Shown piece after piece: positions 53,559 to 61,824 of a stretch of DNA of 64,000 bases (positions are counted from its first letter, which is position 1; each line of letters opens with the position of its first letter). Location of the stretch: the NCBI RefSeq assembly GCF_014841115.1, contig NZ_JACYTP010000007.1, forward strand, positions 62,001 through 126,000, given 5' to 3'. This DNA is from Photobacterium arenosum (GTDB lineage Bacteria; Pseudomonadota; Gammaproteobacteria; Enterobacterales; Vibrionaceae). Under the pieces are notes generated by a model, which saw nothing but the letters and a program-made list of their open reading frames with translations, made no database searches and was not told the origin of the DNA. Both the position numbers and the translations under genes were made by a program.

Positions 53559-55124
53559 TTACAAGGCCGTCCATGGGCTGTTCGGAGCGCCCGGTTCGTT
53601 ATTGAGTGTCCACCACATGGCTTGGTACACCACGCCATTATGGGTGACGCGATCACCGGTTTGATAGGTGGCCTCCGCAGACCAGCTGGCCGCATGGGTG
53701 AAGTCCAACTTTTCCCATGGCCCGTGGGGATGGCCGGGTTCGTCGTTTTGGGACCACCATTTAGCCTGATAGACAAAGTGATTGAATCTGACGCGATCAC
53801 CGGCGAGATAGACGGCATCTGGTTGCCAGTCTGTCACGTCCGGCAGAGTCTTCATATCCAGATTACCAACACCGATATTCATAGCATTGAGCTGATCGCC
53901 ATTGTCCTGACCGTATTCCCACGAGAACAGGCCGCCGAGTTTTTTGCTGGTAGCCAGCTGGCCTTTGGCAATGATATCTGCCGGGTGATCAAAGCCGACA
54001 AACGCCGCATCCGATCCACGCCATGCGTAGTGACACTGACAATCCGGATCGACACGAATTTCGAAGCCGTTCACGCCTTGTCCGTCCGGACCGAGGATCT
54101 CATCTGAGATACGGGTATACGTCGCGATACCTTCGACATCCCAGGGATTCACCGCTTTCGGAAAACCGGCGGTCGCCACGCCACCAAAGGGCGATCCCTG
54201 AGGATTCAGTGCGACACCGTCCCAGCCCTTGGCATATTTGGCAACGCCCAGTACGAGCTTTTCAGCAGGCATGCCTAAACCAAGCAGATTTTGAACCGCA
54301 TCTTCAGCGCCAAAACCATACCCTTTGGCTAAGTTACCGCTATGGGCGCTTATCGCAGTGTGATGGCCGACATTGTCAGATGACCAGGCTCCGAAGAAGT
54401 CGTAGGTCATCAGGAAAATCAGATCCATGGCAGGCTCTGCCCGCTGGTAGTTGACCTTGGCGGTATAAGACTCCGCTGTCGCTATGGCTGATGTCACCAG
54501 ATACTCACGGCTGGTTTCGGCGCTGAGTTTGTCCATCGCAGCCCTCAGATCTATCATCAGGTCGGCATAGGCTTCCCCTTCAGCACGGTTTTGCGGCCAT
54601 TCCCAGTCAATATCCACCCCATCAAAGGCTGGGTTTGCTTTCAGGTAATCCACCATGGCCTGAACGAAAACCTGCCGGTTGTTAATGTTCATCGACATAG
54701 GGGCGAACGGACCATCGCCGCCCCAGCCCCCGATCGAGGGCAGAATTTTCAGGTGCGGGAATCGGGTTTTCAGTTCACTGAATTGGGCCGAGAAGGCTTT
54801 ATCAATCGTGCTGTTATTTTCAGCCAGCGTAAAATCTGGCTTGCCGGTGCAGGTGGCTTCGTGGCCTGCCCGTTGACCCGGACCGCAAATATCTAAAAAT
54901 GCGTAGAGGATATGTGTCAGGTTGTTCCCGTTGATCTGGCTGATACTGGCCGGATTCGACCAGTTGGCGACATAAGTGGCCACCACATGGCCGCTGTTTT
55001 GCTGGAACTCACCATGGGTGCCGGTGAACAGATCAGGCTCAGTGGCATGACTATAGGCAAAAGTGCTTGCAGCCATCAGCGCAAGCGCGGCAGGACACCA
55101 TTTGAAAGCAGACTCAATCTTCAT
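53559..55124 (-). CDS. Secreted GH18 chitinase with two chitin-binding modules
   Basis: The ATG at 55124 follows AAGGA at seven bases and opens directly into a signal peptide; an ATG five codons upstream is less favoured. The 521-residue enzyme has a GH18 barrel with the catalytic motif D-G-V-D-I-D-W-E-W near residue 170, which is complete. Two tandem CBM5/12 modules end the protein, each with a G-D-R-V-x-x-N/H-x-x-V-Y-Q-A-x-W-W core (about residues 435-521). It hydrolyses chitin outside the cell. The related chitin-oxidising LPMO gene lies 5.7 kb away. Confidence 0.93.
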   Translation of the reverse strand: MKIESAFKWCPAALALMAASTFAYSHATEPDLFTGTHGEFQQNSGHVVATYVANWSNPASISQINGNNLTHILYAFLDICGPGQRAGHEATCTGKPDFTLAENNSTIDKAFSAQFSELKTRFPHLKILPSIGGWGGDGPFAPMSMNINNRQVFVQAMVDYLKANPAFDGVDIDWEWPQNRAEGEAYADLMIDLRAAMDKLSAETSREYLVTSAIATAESYTAKVNYQRAEPAMDLIFLMTYDFFGAWSSDNVGHHTAISAHSGNLAKGYGFGAEDAVQNLLGLGMPAEKLVLGVAKYAKGWDGVALNPQGSPFGGVATAGFPKAVNPWDVEGIATYTRISDEILGPDGQGVNGFEIRVDPDCQCHYAWRGSDAAFVGFDHPADIIAKGQLATSKKLGGLFSWEYGQDNGDQLNAMNIGVGNLDMKTLPDVTDWQPDAVYLAGDRVRFNHFVYQAKWWSQNDEPGHPHGPWEKLDFTHAASWSAEATYQTGDRVTHNGVVYQAMWWTLNNEPGAPNSPWTAL

Positions 55125-55284
55125 TGCTGATTCCTTCATTGTTGGATATCGCTTATATGGGATCAGTTTTATCTTGTCGGCAAGTGCTGCAGTTGTGTCA
55201 TCACACGCTTCTGTGGTGGTGTTTAAAACAGTTTGTCACTGAGCAACTTGTTCTTTGCGGGAATATAGGATCTCTATCAATGTC

Positions 55285-55383
55285 TATTTTCCCGTGGGGA
55301 GTGCCATCAAAGTACATGTTAAGCCGTCATTCCCGCGCAGGCGGGAATCCATACAGCAAGTGTAATTTTGTGGCTGGGTGAGT
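55285..55383 (-). repeat. Truncated copy of the structured repeat
   Basis: Only the end of the unit is present: the TTTTCCCGTGGGGAGTGCCA box, the REP-like palindrome at 55324-55350 and the linker ATACAGCAAGTGTAATTTTG. It directly abuts the next full copy. Confidence 0.75.
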
Positions 55384-55640
55384 ATGTCGCGCTTGAGTTC
55401 GGTGGTTCATTTGGCTTTGTTTGATGCGCGCCAGGTACTCTTTGTGGGCCAAAGAGTACCCAGAAAGCCTTTTTGTTCTTTGGTGCTGTCCGGTGCGGTT
55501 GTAGGCGCTCCCGGCGCCGACAACCTGAAAATTCGTCCTGAATTTTCCCCTGGGGGAGTGCCATCAAAGTACATGTTAAGCCGTCATTCCCGCGCAGGCG
55601 GGAATCCATACAGCAAGTGTAATTTTGTGGCTGGGAGAGT
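55384..55640 (-). repeat. Full 257-bp copy of the structured repeat
   Basis: The unit runs from ATGTCGCGC to the next ATGTCGCGC and contains all four stem-loops. The variable hairpin is GGTACTCTTTG/CAAAGAGTACC, which differs from the array copies at paired positions. Confidence 0.85.
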
Positions 55641-55828
55641 ATGTCGCGCTTGAGTCTGGTGGTTCTTTCGGCATGGTGTGACGCGCGCCAGTGACTCTTT
55701 GCTGGCACAAAGCGTAACCAGAAATGCCTTTTTATTCTTTGGTGTTGTCCGGGGCGGTTGTAGGCGCTCCCGGCGCCGACAACCTGAAAATTCGTCCTGA
55801 ATTTTCCCCTGAGGGAGTGGGGAACGCT
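55641..55828 (-). repeat. Partial copy of the structured repeat
   Basis: It is tandem to the preceding unit and lacks the terminal REP-like palindrome. Its variable hairpin (GTGACTCTTTG and CAAAGCGTAAC) carries mismatches, so this copy may be decaying. Confidence 0.75.
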
Positions 55829-55897
55829 GGTTTATTGCTCGTGATTGAACAGGCATGCTTCAGAGTTGTTGCATCATAATTGTGGTAGAACGCAGTT

Positions 55898-56186
55898 TTA
55901 TACGTCCTCTTCCGACAACATTTGTCGACAGTTACGAACCGTTAGCACTCTGATCTCATGGCCTAAGCTGTAAATAATACGATAGTGACCGAAAATGATT
56001 TCACGATAGTTTGTGTGGGGTATTTCTGGAACAAAGCGCCCCCATTTCAGGCATGCTTCCGAGTAACTTCGTTTTGTCGAAAACATCATTGACCCACTTT
56101 TCTGCAGCAGATGGATTATCTAAAGAGATGAACTCTGCTACGTTACCAAGCTTTTGAAGCGCTAAAGGAGACCAAACTACTTTCAT
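55898..56186 (-). pseudogene. ParE/RelE-type toxin gene with a one-base frameshift
   Basis: The ATG at 56186 overlaps the antitoxin stop. The first frame encodes M-K-V-V-W-S-P-L-A-L-Q-K-L-G and continues to M-P-E-M-G. The rest of a ParE/RelE toxin (R-F-V-P-E-I, then Y-R-E-I-I-F-G-H-Y-R-I-I-Y) is in another frame. The shift maps to a run of five G on the minus strand (plus-strand C run 56039-56043). With four G the frame joins to give an intact protein of about 95 residues. It may be a pseudogene, a slippage site or a sequencing error. Confidence 0.82.
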
Positions 56187-56464
56187 TTCTTAATGCGTGC
56201 TAGCACTTGGGCGCGTGCATCTTCATGAGAAACACCCAGATCGGAAGCTAACTGAGCTTCTGCTGTGCGCATTTCTTCCAGTAATTCGATTTTCTCTTGC
56301 ATTGCCTCGTACTCTGCAACGTCAAGAACCACAGCGACACCTTTACCACGTTGTGTAATTACTAATGGACGACGAGTCTCATTGATTTGTTTGATGTAAG
56401 AAGCGACACTTGCGCGAAATTCAGACAACGGCTGAATATCTTGATCGAAATGAATACGACTCAT
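56183..56464 (-). CDS. Phd/YefM-type antitoxin
   Basis: The ATG at 56464 follows GGAG at six bases; the longer frame from 56593 has no support. The 93-residue protein has the Phd/YefM fold signature (P-L-S-E-F-R-A-S-V-A-S-Y-I, then R-P-L-V-I-T-Q-R-G-K-G-V-A-V-V-L). The C-terminal helical tail would bind the toxin. It overlaps the toxin gene by four bases. Such antitoxins repress their own promoter; a TTTGTACGTTATTTTGTACC-like stretch just upstream of the start may be the operator. Confidence 0.85.
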   Translation of the reverse strand: MSRIHFDQDIQPLSEFRASVASYIKQINETRRPLVITQRGKGVAVVLDVAEYEAMQEKIELLEEMRTAEAQLASDLGVSHEDARAQVLARIKK

Positions 56465-56585
56465 GTTGAACTCCATTTGGTACAAAATAACGTACAAATG
56501 ATAGTTCAGCCAGCTGTGATGAGCAAGAAGTTGATGCTGCGTTATCACGAATGAGGGACCGCAATCGCGTCTGTTATCAGGATTT

Positions 56586-56639
56586 GGCCTCAAAGCCAGT
56601 GCACAAACCGAATGTCGAGGGGCAGTCCCTCTTGAGGCC
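56586..56639 (-). repeat. VCR-like palindrome (degenerate attC candidate)
   Basis: Right after the stop of the next lipoprotein gene, the minus strand reads GCCTCAAGAGGGACTG (56623-56638). This is, as I recall, the left core of Vibrio VCR-type attC sites. GGCCTCA at the far end pairs with TGAGGCC. A clear GTTRRRY end was not found, so this may be a decayed attC or a terminator. Confidence 0.45.
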
Positions 56640-56641
56640 TT

Positions 56642-57067
56642 TTACATCATGCACTCTTTCGCCGTTTTCGCTTGCGCGACACCTTTTTCGATGATTGCCA
56701 ATACTTGATCGTTCTTCACTGAAGATACGATTTTATCTAGCAAATTTTCTGCTGTCGCCTCAGAAGAAACATCAACTAAGCAACTGTAAGAGTTAGAAAC
56801 TTTATCTGTTGCTGCTGTAACCGCTTGATGGTCTGTGAAATCTGTGTTGATCAATGTGTCTATCGACTGAGTAAAATCTTGCGCCTTTTGGGTCGCATCA
56901 CCAAAAACTTCAAGATTGAGATGATTCAAATCTAGCGAATCGGCTTTCTGCTGCAGACTATCGACTGCTTTGTTCGCTGCTGCTTGAGCCTCATCAATCG
57001 CTTTACTCGCATCATCACAACCCACTAAAGCGAGCATTAAAGTCAAGGTGATTACTGATTTTTTCAT
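56642..57067 (-). CDS. Small lipoprotein of unknown function
   Basis: The 141-residue protein has a lipoprotein signal with lipobox L-V-G-C (Cys near residue 17), then a helical, Ala/Gln/Lys-rich domain (A-A-A-N-K-A-V-D-S-L-Q-Q-K-A-D). Two later cysteines could form a disulfide. I do not recognise a family. It lies in a set of small minus-strand genes with cassette-like features, its stop next to a VCR-like palindrome. Confidence 0.65.
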   Translation of the reverse strand: MKKSVITLTLMLALVGCDDASKAIDEAQAAANKAVDSLQQKADSLDLNHLNLEVFGDATQKAQDFTQSIDTLINTDFTDHQAVTAATDKVSNSYSCLVDVSSEATAENLLDKIVSSVKNDQVLAIIEKGVAQAKTAKECMM

Positions 57068-57274
57068 CTTAAGCCTCTGAGTGAAAAAGAGATGCCGATA
57101 CTAAACGAAGGTTTAGAAGCAATGAACAAAAATACCGTAACAGGATGCGACCATCTGATTGCCATCCTCAATGCGATTGCTTCGGGATGGCGTCCGACGG
57201 GAAGAAAAAACGGCGTTAATTTAAGGATTGACGCTATAGTTGTTTGTTCAAATTACGTGTCGATACAAGTCTAT

Positions 57275-57949
57275 CTATTCTCGTAACCCATCACCAAACT
57301 CATTAAATTCGTTAATTTCACTTAGCTTAAATCGCTTATCAAGTGTAAAGCTCGTCCAACTCTCTTTAAATATTGGATCTGCATGTTCTTCATGACGGTT
57401 AATATTTTTCTTCACCAACATTTTCTTTGTCAGGTAGTTAATGCTAGTGACTACTTCTACTGTTGGCCCTCTGTTAGCACTATTGTCATAACCAATGAGC
57501 TCAAAATCTGCTCCCTGATAACGAAAATTGTAGCGCCAGTGTCCATAGCGACCATGAGCGAAAAGGACATATAGGTTTCCTTTTTCAATTTTGGTGTAAA
57601 TATCTGGTACGAAGTATACACCGCCATCTTCTTCTTCCGAATAAAAGCAGTTTAGATTTTCAACGACTAATTCGTAATTTTGTTGGTTTCTTAAAGCAAC
57701 AATTATTCCTCTTCGGTTGAGGTCTATTTCACCACGAAATTCATCAATAACAACTTTATTTGGGTCTGTTCCTTTTATGATTAAAACAACGTCTTCTTGA
57801 CTATCTTTGTTTAAGTCACCATAAATCGTTTCAGTCACGAAGTATCCATCAGGAACCAATTCCCGCAGGGAGTCCTCAAGCCCATCATTGTTTTGAGCAA
57901 AAGCACTCGCCCCCCAAGTAAGAACAAATGCTAAAAATATACTTCTCAT
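57275..57949 (-). CDS. Exported protein of unknown function
   Basis: I take the ATG at 57949 because it opens directly into a signal peptide (M-R-S-I-F-L-A-F-V-L-T-W-G-A-S-A-F-A) and follows GGGATGG; upstream in-frame ATGs at 57967 to 58021 give a hydrophilic leader. The 224-residue protein has a segment G-D-L-N-K-D-S-Q-E-D-V-V-L-I-I-K-G-T that resembles a calcium-binding FG-GAP-type loop, and a His-containing F-A-H-G-R-Y-G-H-W-R-Y-N-F segment. Similar unnamed proteins occur in bacteria; function unknown. Confidence 0.6.
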   Translation of the reverse strand: MRSIFLAFVLTWGASAFAQNNDGLEDSLRELVPDGYFVTETIYGDLNKDSQEDVVLIIKGTDPNKVVIDEFRGEIDLNRRGIIVALRNQQNYELVVENLNCFYSEEEDGGVYFVPDIYTKIEKGNLYVLFAHGRYGHWRYNFRYQGADFELIGYDNSANRGPTVEVVTSINYLTKKMLVKKNINRHEEHADPIFKESWTSFTLDKRFKLSEINEFNEFGDGLRE

Positions 57950-58063
57950 TTTCCATCCCGATATCATTTCAGTCGTCATTCTAACGAATGACATGGACTC
58001 CCCCCTCATTAGGTTTGTCACAACTGGGTAAGTCTGATTAAAAAATCGCCTGAGGCCATCAAG

Positions 58064-58294
58064 ATGTCACTATCTATCAATAGCATTGATTTAGCCAAAC
58101 ATAGCTTCAGTATTCACGATGAAGATCACCAAGACAAGGTGTTGATTCACAGAACAATAACGCGGTCAAAAGTCCTTGAGACGTTGGTTAATACACCACC
58201 CGCAATTATCGGGATCGAAGCCAGCCAGCCCCCCATAGCAGAGGCAAACCGCCACACCGCCGCCCTCCGGCGTTCAACCAAGCTATTTCCATAA
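58064..58294 (+). pseudogene. IS110/IS1111-type transposase N-terminal fragment
   Basis: The first 54 codons match the start of IS110-family transposases: I-D-L-A-K-H-S-F-S-I-H, then R-S-K-V-L-E-T-L-V-N-T-P-P-A-I-I-G-I-E-A-S. The Asp of the DEDD catalytic set and the G-I-E-A segment are present. Similarity ends near 58224; the rest of the frame is unrelated and stops at 58294. The remaining 250 or more residues of a normal transposase are missing. It lies just before an attC site. Confidence 0.75.
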
Positions 58295-58312
58295 TAATGC
58301 CGCTTCGGGCTT

Positions 58313-58367
58313 GTCCAACACCCGGATAAAGTGTCGGCTGCGCGACACTTATCCTTATTTGTTAAAT
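58313..58367. repeat. Integron attC recombination site
   Basis: GTCCAAC (RYYYAAC) at 58313-58319 and GTTAAAT (GTTRRRY) at 58361-58367 bound a near-perfect palindrome. GGATAAAGTGTCG pairs with CGACACTTATCC with one extra A, the kind of extrahelical base that attC folding requires. It lies 77 bases downstream of the stop of the minus-strand gene 58445-58930, as expected for a gene cassette. Confidence 0.65.
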
Positions 58368-58444
58368 GGCGAGCACACTCCGTGAGACTTAATCACCACC
58401 TATTTTTCTTCTTTAATCGCTCAATGCCTAGCGACGCAAACCGG

Positions 58445-58930
58445 CTATTCAGTATGTGTTTTGGAAAACTTCTGGCCAACTATATCACCTTCTGAATCTT
58501 CTAACCAAACTTCAGAAACTTTCTCGCTCACAGTGCCTTTTACAACGTAAGTTTCCCCAGCCTCCGGTGAAAATTGAAGATCGCCCCTTACGGCCAGATT
58601 GTCGCCGAACAAAAGCTGCGCATCTGTTGGGAAAAAAATATAGCCTGTTATTGTAAATATCTGTTCTTTAGGAAGAACTTCACGCACGGTGATTTCAGGT
58701 TCAAAAGCAGCCCCACTTCCATAATTTGCACTTCGCGTTGCGCCAAAACTATTGGAGACGTAATTTCCATCTATCTTTTGGAGAGTAAAAAAGTGGGCAG
58801 TAGTAGATTGCTTATTAGAGTAGCTATCCTTAATGGTAGCCGTTGGCCCATTGTAATTTTCTGGTACCGGCATGAAGCTTGCGCAACCTGCCATAGATAC
58901 AAACACAATAAAAATCAGTACTGCTTTCAC
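58445..58930 (-). CDS. Small lipoprotein of unknown function, cassette-like
   Basis: The 161-residue protein has a lipoprotein signal with lipobox M-A-G-C (Cys near residue 16). The mature part is mostly beta strands (T-I-T-G-Y-I-F-F-P-T-D-A, then Y-V-V-K-G-T-V-S-E-K-V-S-E-V-W-L-E-D). No family is recognised. It is AT-rich, starts behind GGAGAGAA and is followed by an attC site. It therefore looks like a mobile cassette gene. Confidence 0.65.
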   Translation of the reverse strand: MKAVLIFIVFVSMAGCASFMPVPENYNGPTATIKDSYSNKQSTTAHFFTLQKIDGNYVSNSFGATRSANYGSGAAFEPEITVREVLPKEQIFTITGYIFFPTDAQLLFGDNLAVRGDLQFSPEAGETYVVKGTVSEKVSEVWLEDSEGDIVGQKFSKTHTE

Positions 58931-58989
58931 TTTTCTCTCCTTCGATTTACTTATGGTATGATATTTAACATTTTGTTATACGACATTAT

Positions 58990-59040
58990 TTCGCTTAACA
59001 CTGTCGTAAAATTATCCCTGATTATAATCACCTAAGCGAA
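58990..59040. repeat. 8-bp inverted repeat upstream of the cassette lipoprotein
   Basis: TTCGCTTA (58990-58997) and TAAGCGAA (59033-59040) are perfect inverted repeats 35 bases apart. GCTTAAC at 58993-58999 also fits RYYYAAC, but no GTTRRRY partner is present. It may be a decayed recombination site. Confidence 0.3.
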
Positions 59041-59133
59041 TGATTATTTTAGATATCTCACGCTACCCAATTGATGTTATTGACTTATTTGTATTTCATG
59101 ACTGACCGCAAAAAATCACACCCTCTGTATAGC

Positions 59134-60771
59134 TTCCCGCCTGTCGCGGGAATGACGGGGTGAAAAGTACATTGATGGCATTCCCACAGGGAAAAATTCA
59201 GGACGAATTTTTAGGTTGTCGGCGCCGGGAGCGCCTACAACCGGCCCGGACAACGGCAAAGAACAAAAAGGGTTTTCTGGGCACTCTTTATCCCTATAAA
59301 GAGTGTCTGGCGCGCATCGCACCATGCCAAACGAGCCACTGGACTCAAGCGCGACATACCTCCGGTTCACCAGAATCCCCTGCCTTAAAAGCTGCACTGG
59401 TTGTATGGATTCCCGCCTGTCGCGGGAATGACGGGTTGAAAATGTACATTGATGCATTCCCACAGGGAAAAATTCAGGACGAATTTTTAGGTTGTCGGCG
59501 CCGGGAGCGCCTACAACCGGCCCGGACCACGCCAAAGAACAAAAAGGGCTTTCTGGGCACTCTTTATCCCTATAAAGAGTGTCTGGCGCGCATCGCACAA
59601 TGCCAAGAAAACCCCAGACTCAAGCGCGACATACCTTCGCTTAACCAGAATCCTCAGCCTTAAAAACCGAACTCGCCGCATGGATTCCCGCCTGTCGCGG
59701 GAATGACGGGGTGAAAAGTACATTGATGGCATTCCCACAGGGCAAAATTCAGGACGAATTTTTAGGTTGTCGGCGCCGGGAGCGCCTACAACCGGCCCGG
59801 ACAGCGCCAAAGAACAAAAAGGGCTTTCTGGGCACTCTTTATCCCGATAAAGAGTGCCTGGCGCGCATCGCACCATGCCAAAAGAGCCACCGGACTCAAG
59901 CGCGACATACCTCCGCTTCCCCAGAATCCTCAGCCATAAAAAACGAACTCGCTGTATGGATTCCCGCCTTGTCGCGGGAATGACGGGTTGAGAATGTACA
60001 TTGATGGTACTCCCACAGGGAAAAATTCAGGACGAATTTTTAGGTTGTCGGCGCCGGGAGCGCCTACAACCGGCCCGGCCAACACCAAAGAACAAAAAGG
60101 GCTTTCTGGGCACTCTTTATCCCGATAAAGAGTGTCTGGCGCGCATCGCACAATGCCAAGAAAACCCCAGACTCAAGCGCGACATACCTTCGCTTAACCA
60201 GAATTCTCAGCCACAAAAAACGAACTCGCTGTATAGCTTCCCGCCTTGCGCGGGATTGACGGGTTGAAAATGTACTTTGATGGCACTCCCACAGGGAAAA
60301 ATTCAGGACGAATTTTTAGGTTGTCGGCGCCGGGAGCGCCTACAACCGGCCCGGACAGCGCCAAAGAACAAAAAGGGCTTTCTGGGCACTCTTTATCCCC
60401 ATAAAGAGTGTCTGGCGCGTATCGCACCATGCCAAAAGAGCCACCGGACTCAAGCGCGACATACCTCCGCTTCCCCAGAATCCTCAGCCTAAAAAAACCG
60501 AACTCGCCGCATGGATTCCCGCCTGTTGCGGAAATAACGGATTGAAAATGTACATTGATGGCACTCACACAGGGAAAAATTCAGGACGAATTTTTGGATT
60601 GTCGGCGCCGGGAGCGCCTACAACCGGCCCGGACAGCGGCAAAGAACAAAAAGGCATTTCTGGTTACTGTTTGTGCCAGCAAAGAGTAACTGGCGCGCAT
60701 CGCACCATGCCAAAAGAGCCACCGAACTCAAGCGCGACATACCTCCGCGTCACCAGAAACTTCAACCACGA
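59134..60771 (+). repeat. Tandem array of six structured repeats of about 276 bp
   Basis: Units start at the REP-like palindrome at 59134, 59410, 59685, 59961, 60238 and 60516. Each has four stem-loops. In unit 1 they are TTCCCGCC..GCGGGAA, AAAAATTC/GAATTTTT (59192-59212), the GGTTGTCGGCGC stem (59214-59242) and CACTCTTTAT/ATAAAGAGTG (59282-59305). The tails alternate: units 1, 3 and 5 read CACCATGCCAAA, while units 2 and 4 read CACAATGCCAAGAAAACCCC. Unit 6 has the variant hairpin GTTACTGTTTG/CAAAGAGTAAC. Open frames exist on both strands but are explained by the repeat. No gene is supported here. Confidence 0.92.
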
Positions 60772-60802
60772 CACGAGGCGGGAAACATGTTCCCGCCTCG
60801 TG
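60772..60802. repeat. Near-perfect palindrome closing the array
   Basis: CACGAGGCGGGAA and TTCCCGCCTCGTG face each other over a very short centre. It replaces the standard REP-like element at the end of unit 6 and lies 53 bases beyond the LPMO stop. It could terminate transcription of that gene, although no T tract follows. Confidence 0.7.
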
Positions 60803-60854
60803 ATTGCGTGTTTACCCCAGGGCTTTCACGATTAGAAATGACCAGAACGAACAG

Positions 60855-61493
60855 TTAAACCCCGAAGTCGAAATCAAAGGTTTGATAAAACGCATTGCCG
60901 GTATCGGCAACCAGCCAGAGCAAGACGACGACGTGATGGCCCTTTTTATTTTCAGGCAATGCCACTTGATGATGTGTTTTAGCCGGGAGTTCATGATCCC
61001 AGTATGGGGCTTCCGGATAAACATTTTCATAAAATGGCTTGGCTTCAAGCTGAGAGCGGGAAATCGCCTGGTCTGGATTCCAGCCATCTTTGGTGATGAA
61101 AGCTACGTATCCACGGGTTTTATGAGCCATGGTATACACCCACTCGATGTCGACAATCTTATTCGTTGGTACTGGAATCTTAGGCCAGGCTGTTTTCCCC
61201 TCTGCAATCAGTTCCCTGTCGGTGAGGTTGAGTTTCTGACGCTCATCCTGACGACCACCGCTGCAAATCAAGCCATCTGCAGGTGGCTGTTCGCTGGGTG
61301 AATCGGTGGGTTCATACAAGGCAGGGCCACCGGTTAGCTCGGGAAAGTTCTTACCACCTTCCAGTTCGTTGGCATGCCACTCTTGCAGGCCCCACCAACC
61401 TTGTTCCATCGCAACGACACCGCGTGAAGGCGGGTTGACAGCACGGCCGTGCTTCGGAGAAATGTTACCGACATTGGGAGATTTTTGAATCAT
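60855..61493 (-). CDS. AA10 lytic polysaccharide monooxygenase without a signal peptide
   Basis: The 212-residue protein matches chitin-active AA10 LPMOs. It has H-G-R-A-V-N-P-P-S-R-G near the start and the second copper His in T-M-A-H-K-T-R-G-Y. F-I-T-K-D-G-W-N-P and A-D-T-G-N-A-F-Y-Q-T-F-D follow. The copper His should be the mature N-terminus, but here it is preceded by 14 hydrophilic residues (M-I-Q-K-S-P-N-V and so on). An in-frame TGA lies ten codons further up, so no signal peptide is encoded. It may be exported by another route or trimmed by another protease. A gapped AGAGG is the only ribosome site. Confidence 0.85.
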   Translation of the reverse strand: MIQKSPNVGNISPKHGRAVNPPSRGVVAMEQGWWGLQEWHANELEGGKNFPELTGGPALYEPTDSPSEQPPADGLICSGGRQDERQKLNLTDRELIAEGKTAWPKIPVPTNKIVDIEWVYTMAHKTRGYVAFITKDGWNPDQAISRSQLEAKPFYENVYPEAPYWDHELPAKTHHQVALPENKKGHHVVVLLWLVADTGNAFYQTFDFDFGV

Positions 61494-61824
61494 GACTGAT
61501 CTAGCCTCTTGTTGTTTGTAAGGTCACTTTCAGTTATAGATTAAGATTAATAGTGTGCATCATGTTTCATTTGATTTTGTGAAAATATTGAAATAACTCG
61601 AAAGTATGGCAACTGGAGGATCCCGCCAGTGGCGGGTGAACAGGCACTGTGCTGACAGGGAGATACTTCTGTCGGTGCGTCACTTTCTTTCCTTGGCTAT
61701 TGTTGGCAAATCTATAAAATAGCCCCTTCGTTTGTTGGGCGGAATATCACGTTCTGCCCGGTGTCGCCAAATCCGGCTGACTGACTGCTTTGCCGGTCAG
61801 GCCGGGCTGATGAAGGAAGATTGC
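61494..61824. other. Divergent intergenic region
   Basis: The 331 bases between the LPMO and the sensor kinase should hold both promoters. The LPMO-proximal half is AT-rich. A small hairpin CCCGCC/GGCGGG lies at 61622-61636. The open frame continuing upstream of the kinase start from 61732 has no ribosome site. Confidence 0.4.

Noticed and set aside
57092..57286. 64-codon plus-strand frame
   Set aside because: It lies between two minus-strand genes and matches no family. The inverted sequence GCCATCC/GGATGGC inside it may be a hairpin rather than coding.
59134..60771. Possible CRISPR array
   Set aside because: The whole 276-bp unit repeats, with no short constant repeat and unique spacers, and no cas genes are present.
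59116..60858. Several long open frames on both strands in the repeat array
   Set aside because: They are repeats of the same translated element in several frames, lack start signals, and are explained by the 276-bp unit.
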